A stretch of DNA of 64,000 nucleotides from Planctomycetales bacterium (lineage in GTDB: Bacteria > Planctomycetota > Planctomycetia > Pirellulales > Pirellulaceae), in the NCBI GenBank assembly GCA_020427005.1, contig JAGQOY010000004.1, positions 33,134 to 97,133 on the forward strand, in the 5' to 3' direction. Below the pieces are notes generated by a model, which worked only from the letters and a program-made list of their open reading frames with translations, made no database searches and was not told the DNA's origin. A program made the translations under genes and the position numbers. Below, piece by piece: positions 9,661-18,426 of the stretch (positions within the stretch are counted from its first letter, which is position 1; each line of letters starts with the position of its first letter).

Positions 9661-10042
9661 GTGGTAAGGCTGCATTTCAGTCGACGCTGCATCTTAATCG
9701 TTTCTTAACATAAAGCAGCTTCTTTGCCTTGTGGGTCGGGCGGCAAAATAGTGAACTGATGAAGACTTGCGTCAACCCAAAAGTTCATAGCTGACACAAT
9801 AAGCGCTCATTCGTCCCGTTTACGCCCCTTTGATTCGACTTGATTCGCCGTGGGAACAATTCTGTCTGCCAAAATGGCCACAGCGACTCATCCAATAATT
9901 TTCCAGTTTCGTTTCATGGCTTGATCATTTAGGTAGGTGCAGTGGCAGGCCTACCCGTGATCAAATGTCTAGCATGAGGTAGACTCGTGGCATGGTTCAT
10001 AACACCAATTGCCCTTGAAAAACTTGATGGAAGTCCCCTGCC
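9661..10042 (+). other. phoR-phoU spacer
   Basis: 382 bp with no gene. I looked for a Pho box (two 7-base direct repeats of CTGTCAT type) and found none that is convincing. A nested inverted repeat lies at 9922-9963: TGATCA outer arms and GGTAGG/CCTACC inner arms. It could form a hairpin in the phoU leader or be a regulator site. Confidence 0.4.
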
Positions 10043-10723
10043 ATGAGCCGTCATCTAAATCACGACCTCACAGAAGCCTACAATCGGTTGCTTAGCCTGT
10101 CGGGAAAAGTCGAAGAAATGGTGGATTTGTCCGTAAGTGCACTTATGGAACGAAACTCGACTACGGCCCAAAAAGTAATCGATTTTGATGCGGAAATCGA
10201 TCAAATGGAAGTTCGCATTGAAGAGGACTGCCTAAAAATGTTGGCGCTTCATCAACCCGTAGCAACAGATTTGCGCCGCTTGACCACGATGATGAAAATC
10301 AACAACGACCTGGAGCGCATGGCGGATTTGGCATGTAACGTTGCCGAAAGAGCTCTGCATTTACAGAGTCCGAAGTTCTCGATTCCGGAACAGATTAGCC
10401 AGATGGCCAAGCAGACTAAGAGCATGGTTGGGGATGCTCTGAACGCGTTTGTCAATTTGGATATTGCCTTAGCATTTCAGGTTATCGCCCAGGATGAAAT
10501 TGTTGACAAACTAAACGTCGATGTCATCGATACGCTTACCGAGCAGATGCAGCAACAAGCTGATTGGATACCTCCAGCCCTGCATTGTTTCTCGGCTTCC
10601 CGACACCTGGAGAGAATCGCGGACCATGCGACTAACATTGCCGAGGACGTAATCTACATGGTCAATGGTGTTATTGTTCGTCATCGACATGGTGACGATC
10701 AACTTAGAATTGAAAAAACCTAG
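10043..10723 (+). CDS. phoU: Phosphate signalling regulator PhoU
   Basis: 226 residues, the standard PhoU length, in two three-helix repeats. Each carries the metal-binding E/DxxxD-type helix: DFDAEIDQMEVRIEEDCLKML and AQDEIVDKLNVDVIDTL. The segment HQPVATDLRRLTTMMKINNDLERMADLACNVAERA is diagnostic, as is HLERIADHATNIAEDVIYM near the C-terminus. PhoU links phosphate transport status to PhoR and suppresses the Pho response when phosphate is plentiful. No pstSCAB genes are in the window. The phoB-like gene begins on the base after the phoU stop codon. Confidence 0.96.
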   Translation: MSRHLNHDLTEAYNRLLSLSGKVEEMVDLSVSALMERNSTTAQKVIDFDAEIDQMEVRIEEDCLKMLALHQPVATDLRRLTTMMKINNDLERMADLACNVAERALHLQSPKFSIPEQISQMAKQTKSMVGDALNAFVNLDIALAFQVIAQDEIVDKLNVDVIDTLTEQMQQQADWIPPALHCFSASRHLERIADHATNIAEDVIYMVNGVIVRHRHGDDQLRIEKT

Positions 10724-11445
10724 ATGATTGATATTGCCATGTCTCGTCCCAAAGTCCTGATTGTGGAAGATGATCACGCGTTATCGGAAGTCTTGCACTA
10801 CAATCTTCTCAAAGAGGGATTCAACGTATTCAGAGTATTCGATGGACGAGAGGCTATTGAGCAGGCGAGGTTGAAACAGCCAGAAATAGTAATTTAGTAA
10901 TTCTTGATTTGATGTTGCCCAATGTAGATGGCATCAATGTATGTCGACAGTTACGACGCCACAAAGAGACGCGAGAGGCGGGAATTTTAATGCTTACCGC
11001 CAAAAGCGAAGAAGTTGATCAAATTGAGGGCTTTGAAGCTGGAGCAGACGACTACGTAGTCAAGCCTTATAGCATTCGAGTATTGCTCGAGCGTATTCGC
11101 GCCCTACAGCGTCGCCGAGCAGTGCCCGAAGACGATGAACCGACGGTGGAGTCCCTCGAATGCTTAGGTATTCACATGGATCTACGTCGATATCAAGTAA
11201 CTGTTCAAGGGCAACCAATCGAACTCACTAGGAGCGAGTTTCGCCTGTTACAAACATTGATGGGGGAACCTGGCAAGGCCTACGATCGAGCAGAATTGAT
11301 TGAACTTGCACTTGGCGAAGATACGCTCGTGCTCGAACGTACAATCGATGTCCATATCCGGGCCTTGCGCCGGAAGTTGGGAGAATTGGCCGACGCAATT
11401 GAGACGGTGAGGGGAATTGGCTACAGATTCAAGGAACCCAATTAG
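10724..11445 (+). pseudogene. phoB: PhoB-like OmpR-family response regulator, frameshifted by 8-bp duplication
   Basis: The 5' part (10724-10897) encodes MIDIAMSRPKVLIVEDDHAL... and stops at tandem TAG TAA codons after PEIVI. A second frame then gives LDLMLPNVDG, VVKPYS and a complete winged-helix DNA-binding domain ending GYRFKEPN at 11445. The shift is explained exactly by a perfect tandem repeat TAGTAATT at 10887-10894 and 10895-10902. Removing one copy restores an uninterrupted regulator of about 237 residues with EIVILDLMLP, including the phospho-acceptor Asp. As read, the receiver is cut just before that Asp. The start may be the ATG at 10724, abutting the phoU stop, or the one at 10739. 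This is a recent mutation, a reversible switch, or a sequence error. Confidence 0.85.
10887..10902 (+). repeat. Perfect 8-bp tandem duplication in phoB
   Basis: Two adjacent copies of TAGTAATT. The extra copy adds 8 bases (+2 frame) and brings two consecutive in-frame stops. Confidence 0.95.
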
Positions 11446-11469
11446 TGCCGGCAGCTTCAGCGAGCAATT

Positions 11470-11490
11470 GTGCCCGCACGTGCTGGGCAC
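11470..11490. terminator. Short hairpin between convergent phoB and DUF4175-like gene
   Basis: GTGCCC and GGGCAC arms enclose a self-complementary GCACGTGC core. It sits in the 57-bp gap between convergent genes and lacks a T tract, so terminator function is only suggested by its position. Confidence 0.35.
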
Positions 11491-11502
11491 GGATCGCCTG
11501 GG

Positions 11503-14500
11503 TCAGTTGGCGGGAGCTCCCTGAATAGCCCGCTGGAATGCTTCAAACTGCTTGCGAATACCTGGAGGTAACTGCGAGCGACTCCCTGCGTCAAGCTGTT
11601 TGCGTAAATCATCGTTAATACCAGCTGTTCCATGTAAGCCTGAGTTCTCTGCACCCAGTTGAAGATCGCGCAACAAATCGCTGTTTTTTAACTTGTCCGC
11701 AACGCCCTGATATCCTAGTTCACGGGCCCGCTGCCAGCGATCTACGAATTTATCCAGATCATCTTGGGTCCAGGAAAGCTCCTTAAGAAGCTCTGGATCG
11801 GCTTGATCTTTTTGACGGGTTAAATAGTCCAAAACCATATTCGCCGTCTCCTCAGAGAAGTCGCGATTGATTTCACTACCCTCTACCGAATTCGATCCTC
11901 CGGCGGATTGACCGCCGATACCAGTAGAACCCTGTGTGCCACCTCCTCCCGCCATGCCCCCACCGGTAGAACCTCGTGTAGGCTTGCCCCCATTGCCGTC
12001 GCTTGATGGAGACGAAGATTCGGCCGCAGAACCAGCACTAGCCCCACTGGTCTCACTGTCAGCGTTAGCATTCGAGCTGCTGGCATTCTCTTTGTTAGAA
12101 GACTTGTTCTCTTGTTCACCTGTTGATTGCGAATTAGCAGGCTCGCTGACTTCAGCAGGTTGTGAGCTGTTGTTCTGCTGATTGTTGGAGGATTGGGACT
12201 GAGAAGAGTTACCAGCTGAATTTTCATCCGAACTGGGATTTCCCTTTCCGGTTGATGCGCTGGACTCTGCCTCAGAACCCTTCGAAGCATCGCGATTTTC
12301 TGATTTGGAGGATTGAGAGTCCTCTCCGCTTGAACTAGATGAACTTTCATTTTGACTGCTCGAACTCTGAGCAGAGTTGGACGAGGCTGAGGCATCGTTG
12401 CCATTTGATCCCCCGGAATCTGACGAATTTGCATCCGACCCTTCGTTCGCTGGATTAGCCGGATTGTTTGAACTCGTCCCTATTTCATTCTGGTCACTAT
12501 TGGAAGCGTTTTTGTTGTTAGTTGAGTTGGATTCGGAATTTGTAGACGACGTATTCTGGGACTCTGATTCTGAATTGTCAGTCGAGCCACTCTCGGAACT
12601 GGCTTCCGAAGAATCCGTTCCTTTGTTCGCCGAACCTTGCTGGTTTGACTGTGATTGTGAGTTCTCTTGCGAGCCGGGCTTTGGCTGCGCATTTTGCGTT
12701 GAACTTGGGACGCTATTAGAGTTAGGCTGAAGTTGATCGGCCCGCGCATTGTTCGACTCTAAATTGTTTTCGTCGGCATTTCCCTTCGGAGGACTCGTAG
12801 CCTCTGAGTCCGTGTTTTGTGGATTTGTTTGGGATGTGCTTGGCTTGTCAGTCGATGTCTGTGACTTGCCGTCTTTATTATCTGCTTGGCCGCCGTTTGG
12901 TTCGGACGGTTTATCAGAAGCGGTGCCACCCTGTCGTTCGATATAGTCCTTGATTTTTTCCATCGTTTCCGCATCCTCTGGTTGCGGAGCACTCCTGCCA
13001 TCTCCAGTTGATTGGCCATCGGTAACTTCACCTCGTCCCGTAGGATTACCCTCGGATGATGCTCCATCTTGTTTCGAAGGTTCGGAATTGTTTGTGGACT
13101 GAGCAGTCGAATCGTTCGGCGGAACTCGGTTTTGCCCATCTGGCTGAGAGGAATCGATTGCTTTGCTTGAACTTGTTCCACCATTTGTTTGTTGACTATC
13201 GGAGCGTGTCGAGCCGCTTGCGCTATTGCTCGAACTAGAACCCGTTTGTTGGCCAGAATTCTCAGTCTTGGTCGAAGAACCAGTGCTTCCATCGCTGCCC
13301 TTCGCCGCACCGGACGGATTCTGTTGGGGCTGCGTATTGGCGTTGTCGTTTTCGGAGTTGCCGCTACGAGATTCGTTCGTACTATCGCCGGTAGAAGAGC
13401 CGCTCTGTGAGTCGTCATTGCCGGTTTCGGAATTACGAGTTTGTTCTGATTTGGATCCATCCTGATTGTTTTTGCCACTGGAGGAAGCGTTGTCGGAGTT
13501 GGCTGGATCTGATTTCGAAGCTCGATTTTCTGAGGACGCCGTCTGCCCAGCGTTGTTTTTTGAACTGGTATTGGATGTTTGGGACGCAGTTGATTCATTA
13601 TTCGCTGACGAGTTGTCTTCAGCAGCGCTGGCAGTTTCAGATTTAACGTCGGCCAATTCTTGTCGTCCCACAACTTGCAATATCAATGGCTCCGATTCGC
13701 TTTGATTTGGTTGCAAGCTTTGTGAGACTGGATCATGCCGATTGTCTTGTGCCGTAGCAACGACTTCAATCCGATCACCTTCGCGTACTCGCAAACTCGC
13801 AAGATCAAGTCTCGATAATTTGACTTGTCTACCTGTAGCTCGCTCGGCAGAGAGAAGATTCAGTTGAGTCTGTTGTGCCCGAGGTGCATTGACATCTAGA
13901 TCGATTCGGGTCAAACCAAAGTCAGGGTCATTAGCGCGAACTTCTAAATTTACGATCGAATTAGGCATCACCCGGAGGATTCGATTGGGTGGTCCCATGA
14001 GGCTAACTTCTGGTGGTATATCCCCGACAACCTTCAAAGAGTGCAGGATCGGATCGCGATTACCATCACCTCGGCTGTTGAAACCACGCAATCGAAACTC
14101 GTATGCAGTTGGGTTATCTCGTTTGGAATTCAACTGCAACTTCCATTGCCCTTCTAAGCGACTACCATCTGGTTGCAGTCCGAGAGTAGCAGTAGTGCGA
14201 ATTAACTCCCCCGATTTGTCGAGCTCTGGATTGATCTCTATCCTCCCACGCTGCATGGGTTGATTTGAGATAGCAGTAATAGTGGCAGTCGTCCCTTCGA
14301 GCACTTCAAGTGCGTTTGTATTTTGCACAACTTGGCTCGCTAGTTGAGTATATTGAGGATACTCTAAGTGAAAAGACTCCAAAGCCAATGAGGGAAGAGG
14401 AGAGATCGTTACACGATACTTATCACTCTGTGCGTCCCCGGCAACTAACCAGTAGTCCAACTCATGCTCTACGCCCGGGCCATCTGTAGTAATCTTCCCG

Positions 14501-15318
14501 CGATAGCGCAAACCGTCGACTTCCGCGTCGAGTAGGACGCGATTTTCTACAAATTGACCGTCCCGAGTACTGAATACTGCCCAAATCTCTTCGGATTTGT
14601 GCAAGCCCTTTACCTCGGCGACTATCTCAAGCGGTTTGCCTTGCGAAACTTCCGTGGCGCCTGGTTCTACCTTAAGAATATGCACTCGAGTAGGAGCTAC
14701 TTGAGATGTCCATGGAAAGAGAATTCGGCGCGCTGTGACAAAGCTGCTCTTAGGAGAAGCTATTGTGTAGGCGACCTGAGAAGCGACCAATACCAAAACA
14801 AGTCCAACAAGTCGAACCAATGGACTTGAATCTACTGTGGCTGAAACGTCCTGACCTCCAATAATGCGGGCTGCCCGATAGGCCATGGCAGCCATTATTC
14901 CGCGAGGTACTCCATTGTCTGGCAGTTGTTCCAACTCATACCAGGAAATTAGGCCGTTTTTGAATTCTGGAGCTAATAGCTCAATACGTCGGGCAGCAAA
15001 GGTCGGATTTATTCTTCGCAGCAACAAAGGCAGTACACGCGAGACTAGCCACCAAGCGGTACAGCCTACCCCCAAAAACCAAAAAACCCACCGGCCAAAA
15101 GCAGGGAGTGGCCAAATCCAGTGATCTAACACACATGCTAAGAACCACCATAGGATCGCGCCCGCCACCCACGTGAAACACAACAACACAAGTTCCAGAG
15201 CTTTGATAAAGCCAGCTGCCTTGCGCAGATGAACTGCCAGTTCGTCGCGAACGCCAGCACTTCGACTCTGCCCTGAAAGGGGGCTTTTTGTACCCAGTAA
15301 CGATTTAGCAGTACTCAT
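11503..15318 (-). CDS. Large DUF4175-like membrane protein with Ser/Asn/Gln-rich domain
   Basis: From the likely ATG at 15318 (MSTAKSLLG) the protein has 1271 residues; a TTG-started extension reaches 15363. Numbering from that extension, hydrophobic helices lie near residues 53-75, 87-110 and 184-200. A beta-rich extracytoplasmic region follows to about 570, with IPPEVSLMGPPNRILRVMPN. Residues about 572-1160 are a low-complexity stretch of Ser, Asn, Gln, Gly, Glu and Thr. The last 120 residues are a helical domain beginning NRDFSEETANMVLDYLTRQKD. The topology resembles DUF4175-type proteins near MoxR/BatA-like gene sets in planctomycetes. Function is unknown; a cell-envelope role is inferred. 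The biased composition produces long spurious frames on the other strand. Confidence 0.8.
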   Translation of the reverse strand: MSTAKSLLGTKSPLSGQSRSAGVRDELAVHLRKAAGFIKALELVLLCFTWVAGAILWWFLACVLDHWIWPLPAFGRWVFWFLGVGCTAWWLVSRVLPLLLRRINPTFAARRIELLAPEFKNGLISWYELEQLPDNGVPRGIMAAMAYRAARIIGGQDVSATVDSSPLVRLVGLVLVLVASQVAYTIASPKSSFVTARRILFPWTSQVAPTRVHILKVEPGATEVSQGKPLEIVAEVKGLHKSEEIWAVFSTRDGQFVENRVLLDAEVDGLRYRGKITTDGPGVEHELDYWLVAGDAQSDKYRVTISPLPSLALESFHLEYPQYTQLASQVVQNTNALEVLEGTTATITAISNQPMQRGRIEINPELDKSGELIRTTATLGLQPDGSRLEGQWKLQLNSKRDNPTAYEFRLRGFNSRGDGNRDPILHSLKVVGDIPPEVSLMGPPNRILRVMPNSIVNLEVRANDPDFGLTRIDLDVNAPRAQQTQLNLLSAERATGRQVKLSRLDLASLRVREGDRIEVVATAQDNRHDPVSQSLQPNQSESEPLILQVVGRQELADVKSETASAAEDNSSANNESTASQTSNTSSKNNAGQTASSENRASKSDPANSDNASSSGKNNQDGSKSEQTRNSETGNDDSQSGSSTGDSTNESRSGNSENDNANTQPQQNPSGAAKGSDGSTGSSTKTENSGQQTGSSSSNSASGSTRSDSQQTNGGTSSSKAIDSSQPDGQNRVPPNDSTAQSTNNSEPSKQDGASSEGNPTGRGEVTDGQSTGDGRSAPQPEDAETMEKIKDYIERQGGTASDKPSEPNGGQADNKDGKSQTSTDKPSTSQTNPQNTDSEATSPPKGNADENNLESNNARADQLQPNSNSVPSSTQNAQPKPGSQENSQSQSNQQGSANKGTDSSEASSESGSTDNSESESQNTSSTNSESNSTNNKNASNSDQNEIGTSSNNPANPANEGSDANSSDSGGSNGNDASASSNSAQSSSSQNESSSSSSGEDSQSSKSENRDASKGSEAESSASTGKGNPSSDENSAGNSSQSQSSNNQQNNSSQPAEVSEPANSQSTGEQENKSSNKENASSSNANADSETSGASAGSAAESSSPSSDGNGGKPTRGSTGGGMAGGGGTQGSTGIGGQSAGGSNSVEGSEINRDFSEETANMVLDYLTRQKDQADPELLKELSWTQDDLDKFVDRWQRARELGYQGVADKLKNSDLLRDLQLGAENSGLHGTAGINDDLRKQLDAGSRSQLPPGIRKQFEAFQRAIQGAPAN
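11890..13650 (-). repeat. Low-complexity Ser/Asn/Gln-rich coding segment
   Basis: About 590 codons with short irregular motifs such as SSSSS, NSES, QNSS and SGNS, but no fixed repeat unit. The segment should be disordered, hydrophilic and extracytoplasmic. Long open frames on the opposite strand and in other frames here come from the skewed codon use. Confidence 0.85.
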
Positions 15319-15624
15319 ACATGCATGACTGGTAATAAGTAGGTGCGATACCTGGAGGAACAACGCTGAGCTTTTAAGTATAGACGTTCAAGTCCATAGG
15401 TTTAGTTCCGAAATCCCCAGCTAGCGGGCGAGTTACGTCAAAAACCACAATTGCGCCAAATTTAGCGATCACCCGGCCTGCCCGACACCTGGAAGTTGGC
15501 CACAATGTACCTAGCGTATCGGGTTTCGTTGGGAAACCTAAGGCACTTCTGGAAAAACAGTTCCGATTCCGCCGGTCAACTGACCACTCACTGCTCCTAA
15601 TAACTCAACATCCGCTGAAATTCT
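15319..15624. other. Divergent promoter region, DUF4175-like gene / uxaA-like gene
   Basis: 306 bp between divergent genes. It must hold both promoters, but I see no clear promoter consensus, palindrome or repeat. Confidence 0.35.
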
Positions 15625-17196
15625 ATGCCATCCGACTCGTCAACCGCTTTCGTTCTGCTGCACCCAAATGACAATGTGATCGTCGCACTACGAGGCATTT
15701 CAATAGGTGAGCAGTTGGTCGTAATACGAGGGAGTGAGCGTATCGAACTTATGGTTCGCGCCCTTGTGCCAGCTGGCCACAAGATTGCACTTGAGCCTAT
15801 TTTGCATGAGAGTGCAGTGAGAAAATTTGGATGGCCCATTGGTTATGCGACCAGCCTCATTGGACCTGGCGAACACGTCCACACTCACAACGTGCGCAAC
15901 GATCACCGCGAGGATCAAGCTGCCTACGCGACGGATATTCCGGCCGATCCCAATCCTGTGTCTGGTTATTCGTTTCGCGGCTACCGACGTGCAAACGGAA
16001 AAGTTGGAACGCGAAATTACTTGGCCGTCATCAGCAATGTGAATTGCTCAGCCTCGGTAGCGCGAATGATTGCGAACCGGTTTGACAAGGAATCCTTGGC
16101 CGCCTATCCCAATGTCGACGGTGTAATATCATTTCGCCATGAGGGTGGCTGTGCAATGGCCTGGGAAGGCTCCAGGCACCGTATGCTTACACGCGTTCTG
16201 GGTGGAATGGCTCGGCATCCAAACATTGGTGGTTTTTTGCTTGTGGGTCTAGGTTGCGAGCAGGGGACTTTGGATTATTTGGTGGATTCCCAACGCCTGC
16301 ACTCGATTTCAATTCCCGGCCAGAGCGTAAATTCTCAGGTGCAGACTCCGGTCCTGAGCATGCAGAATCTTGGTGGAACTCGAGCAACAGTTGAGCGAGG
16401 CGTGGAGGTTGCCCAGGACCTTTTAGCCCAGGTTAATCAATTCGTTCGCACCGAAGTGCCTGCATCGGAACTTATCTTAGGCACTGAATGTGGCGGATCG
16501 GATGGCTATTCAGGTATCACCGCCAATCCTGTACTGGGAGCGGCTTCCGATTTATTGGTGGCCTGCGGTGGCACAACGATTCTGTCAGAAACCACCGAAA
16601 TCTATGGAGCCGAACATCTGCTTACTCGACGTGCTCGGACCAGAGAAGTGGCCGAGAAGTTGATGGAACGAATTCAGTGGTGGAAATGGTATAGTCGCAA
16701 CTACGGCGAGGAAATGGATAACAATCCGTCAGTCGGCAACAAGGCTGGCGGACTTACAACGATAGCTGAAAAGTCCCTAGGTGCGATTGCCAAGGGTGGT
16801 ACTACAGCACTCGAAGCCGTTTATGAGTATGCTCAACCCATCGACCGGAAGGGTTTTGTGATAGTTGATAGCCCAGGTTTTGATCCCGCCAGTGTCACAG
16901 GTATGGTCGCCAGTGGCGCGAATATTGTGGCCTTTACCACCGGCCGTGGCAGCTGTTTTGGATTCAAACCGGTCCCAAGTTTCAAAATTGCCTCCAATAG
17001 TGCACTGTATAGCAGGCTTCCGGAAGACATGGACTTCAATGCTGGCCAGGTACTCGAAGGTAGAGAGACATCGGAGGTAGGTCGCGAACTCTTCGAGCAA
17101 CTTTTGCGTGTGGCTAGCGGCGAACCGACATGTAGCGAACGATTGGGAATTGGCGACGAGGAGTTTGTTCCCTGGCTAGTAGGACCCGTACTTTGA
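15625..17196 (+). CDS. UxaA/GarD-family sugar-acid dehydratase
   Basis: This 523-residue enzyme has the fused layout of altronate/galactarate dehydratases. A short N-terminal SAF-like domain (about residues 8-90, ending GEHVHTHN) is followed by the iron-binding catalytic domain beginning FRGYRRANGKVGTRNYLAVISNVNCSAS. Typical signatures are HEGGCAM, LGCEQGT and GTECGGSDGYSG, with cysteines for the metal site. The family dehydrates aldonic or aldaric acids to 2-keto-3-deoxy products; substrate cannot be chosen from sequence alone. An enolase-superfamily gene and a sugar isomerase on the other strand nearby suggest a local sugar-acid theme. Confidence 0.9.
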   Translation: MPSDSSTAFVLLHPNDNVIVALRGISIGEQLVVIRGSERIELMVRALVPAGHKIALEPILHESAVRKFGWPIGYATSLIGPGEHVHTHNVRNDHREDQAAYATDIPADPNPVSGYSFRGYRRANGKVGTRNYLAVISNVNCSASVARMIANRFDKESLAAYPNVDGVISFRHEGGCAMAWEGSRHRMLTRVLGGMARHPNIGGFLLVGLGCEQGTLDYLVDSQRLHSISIPGQSVNSQVQTPVLSMQNLGGTRATVERGVEVAQDLLAQVNQFVRTEVPASELILGTECGGSDGYSGITANPVLGAASDLLVACGGTTILSETTEIYGAEHLLTRRARTREVAEKLMERIQWWKWYSRNYGEEMDNNPSVGNKAGGLTTIAEKSLGAIAKGGTTALEAVYEYAQPIDRKGFVIVDSPGFDPASVTGMVASGANIVAFTTGRGSCFGFKPVPSFKIASNSALYSRLPEDMDFNAGQVLEGRETSEVGRELFEQLLRVASGEPTCSERLGIGDEEFVPWLVGPVL

Positions 17197-17317
17197 CGGA
17201 TTACTTTGTTTCCGTCTGGCTCCATTTAACAACGCAGCAAGAATTTCCCCGCTACAACGTACCGCACACCAGGCTGTTGATCTAATTATTCCCATCCCAA
17301 GTCCATGATCGGCCACT

Positions 17318-17362
17318 GGCCGTGAGCGGTCGGCATCCGCCAGTGCCCGAGGACTCACGGCC
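17318..17362. terminator. Hairpin between convergent uxaA-like and zinc-ribbon genes
   Basis: Perfect 9-base arms GGCCGTGAG and CTCACGGCC enclose 27 bases. The hairpin sits in the 268-bp gap between convergent genes and has no flanking T tract. A terminator role is likely from position only. Confidence 0.45.
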
Positions 17363-17464
17363 TTCGGCTCAGTAATTCAACAAGCCGACGAGGTCACGGG
17401 CTGGCTCATCCCCCGCCTCTCACGGATCGGAACTCATCTTTAACAAACTTGCCCTCGCGACATG

Positions 17465-18085
17465 CTAGGGAATATGGAGGAGCTGTTGACAAAACGGACA
17501 GGCCGTGGTCATTCCGGACGTGTCGCCGGGAACTTCGAGAATTCCTCGACAGTATGTGCACGAAAAACGAATGTTCGACGGTTGGGCCGGCTTAGCTGGA
17601 CGATTTGACACTGTTGGGGGGAGAGGCGGAGGTAAATCAGGAATTCGGTTTTTTTCGAGATTGATAAAAAAGACTTCGCCGCAGTTATGGCATTTTCCTT
17701 TCCTTCCTGCCATCGCCTCTTGACCTTCAAACAGTTGGTTGCATCTGGGACAATTGAATGTAAAGGCTATTGATGTTGTTTTCTGCTTGGCAATTACCTT
17801 GTCTAGGCCGTTCGCTTTTTCGCAAATCTCAAAAATGTATTGACATTTTCGGCACTGCCCTTTTGTACCTAACAAATCACGTGAACACTTCAATTTGGCG
17901 AGACAACGTGGGCAAGCTACCGCGATTGTCGATTCGTCCGAACCAGATTTAGCGTCTCGATGTTCTTCCTTCATAGGAATTCCGAGCAATGTTCCACAGG
18001 CTGGACATTCACACTGTTGTCCTCCGCTACCGTCAGGCACGCGCAGCATGCGATGGCATTTGTGGCAATAAAACTCGATAGGCAT
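17465..18085 (-). CDS. Protein with four CxxC-CxxC zinc-ribbon repeats
   Basis: 206 residues built from four similar zinc ribbons: FYCHKCHRMLRVPDGSGGQ with CPACGTLL; ACPRCLAKL with CRKCQYIF; NCPRCNQLF with CHNCGEVFF; and SCTYCRGILEVPGD with CPFCQQLLHIP. A proline-rich linker (LPPPLPPTV) separates the third and fourth. The units resemble MJ0042-type ribbons, which are common and unassigned in planctomycetes. No membrane segment is seen, so it is probably cytoplasmic, binding zinc and perhaps protein or nucleic acid. Neighbours give no functional clue. Confidence 0.85.
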   Translation of the reverse strand: MPIEFYCHKCHRMLRVPDGSGGQQCECPACGTLLGIPMKEEHRDAKSGSDESTIAVACPRCLAKLKCSRDLLGTKGQCRKCQYIFEICEKANGLDKVIAKQKTTSIAFTFNCPRCNQLFEGQEAMAGRKGKCHNCGEVFFINLEKNRIPDLPPPLPPTVSNRPAKPAQPSNIRFSCTYCRGILEVPGDTSGMTTACPFCQQLLHIP

Positions 18086-18426
18086 ACTTTGGCTACTTCT
18101 TTGCGTCTCGGCCCTGTGATCGCATCAGTTTAATTAACAAATCCTCATTTTTCGACCGCTCGGTGGATTTGGTTCAAACGATAACTGTTCAACGACCTCC
18201 CCGCTACAGTCAAAAAATGCAGGGAGCGGAAGCCACCCTAGGTCCTCGAAAGACGAAGACTAAATTGCTATCCACCATTTTGGACACACCAGTGCGAGCC
18301 CGGAACAAGACCGAAAAGAAAACCCTATTTGTGACGATTGCTCTAACTATTGATGCTCGAGCTCGTCGGTTGGGTTGGCAGGCTTGCGTAGCTCTAAGAT
18401 GCGCTGGAGCGGTGGATTGTGCGCGG
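18086..18426. other. Intergenic region without supported gene
   Basis: 341 bp upstream of the zinc-ribbon gene and downstream of the enolase-superfamily gene, both on the minus strand. It must contain the zinc-ribbon promoter. Short frames on both strands have no ribosome binding site or family resemblance. Confidence 0.4.

Noticed and set aside
9661..10042. Pho box upstream of phoU
   Set aside because: No pair of CTGTCAT-like repeats with the right spacing could be found.
11883..13705. Several long open frames opposite and beside the low-complexity part of the DUF4175-like gene
   Set aside because: They are made only by the Ser/Asn/Gln codon bias; they have no ribosome binding sites, no domain and strongly skewed composition.
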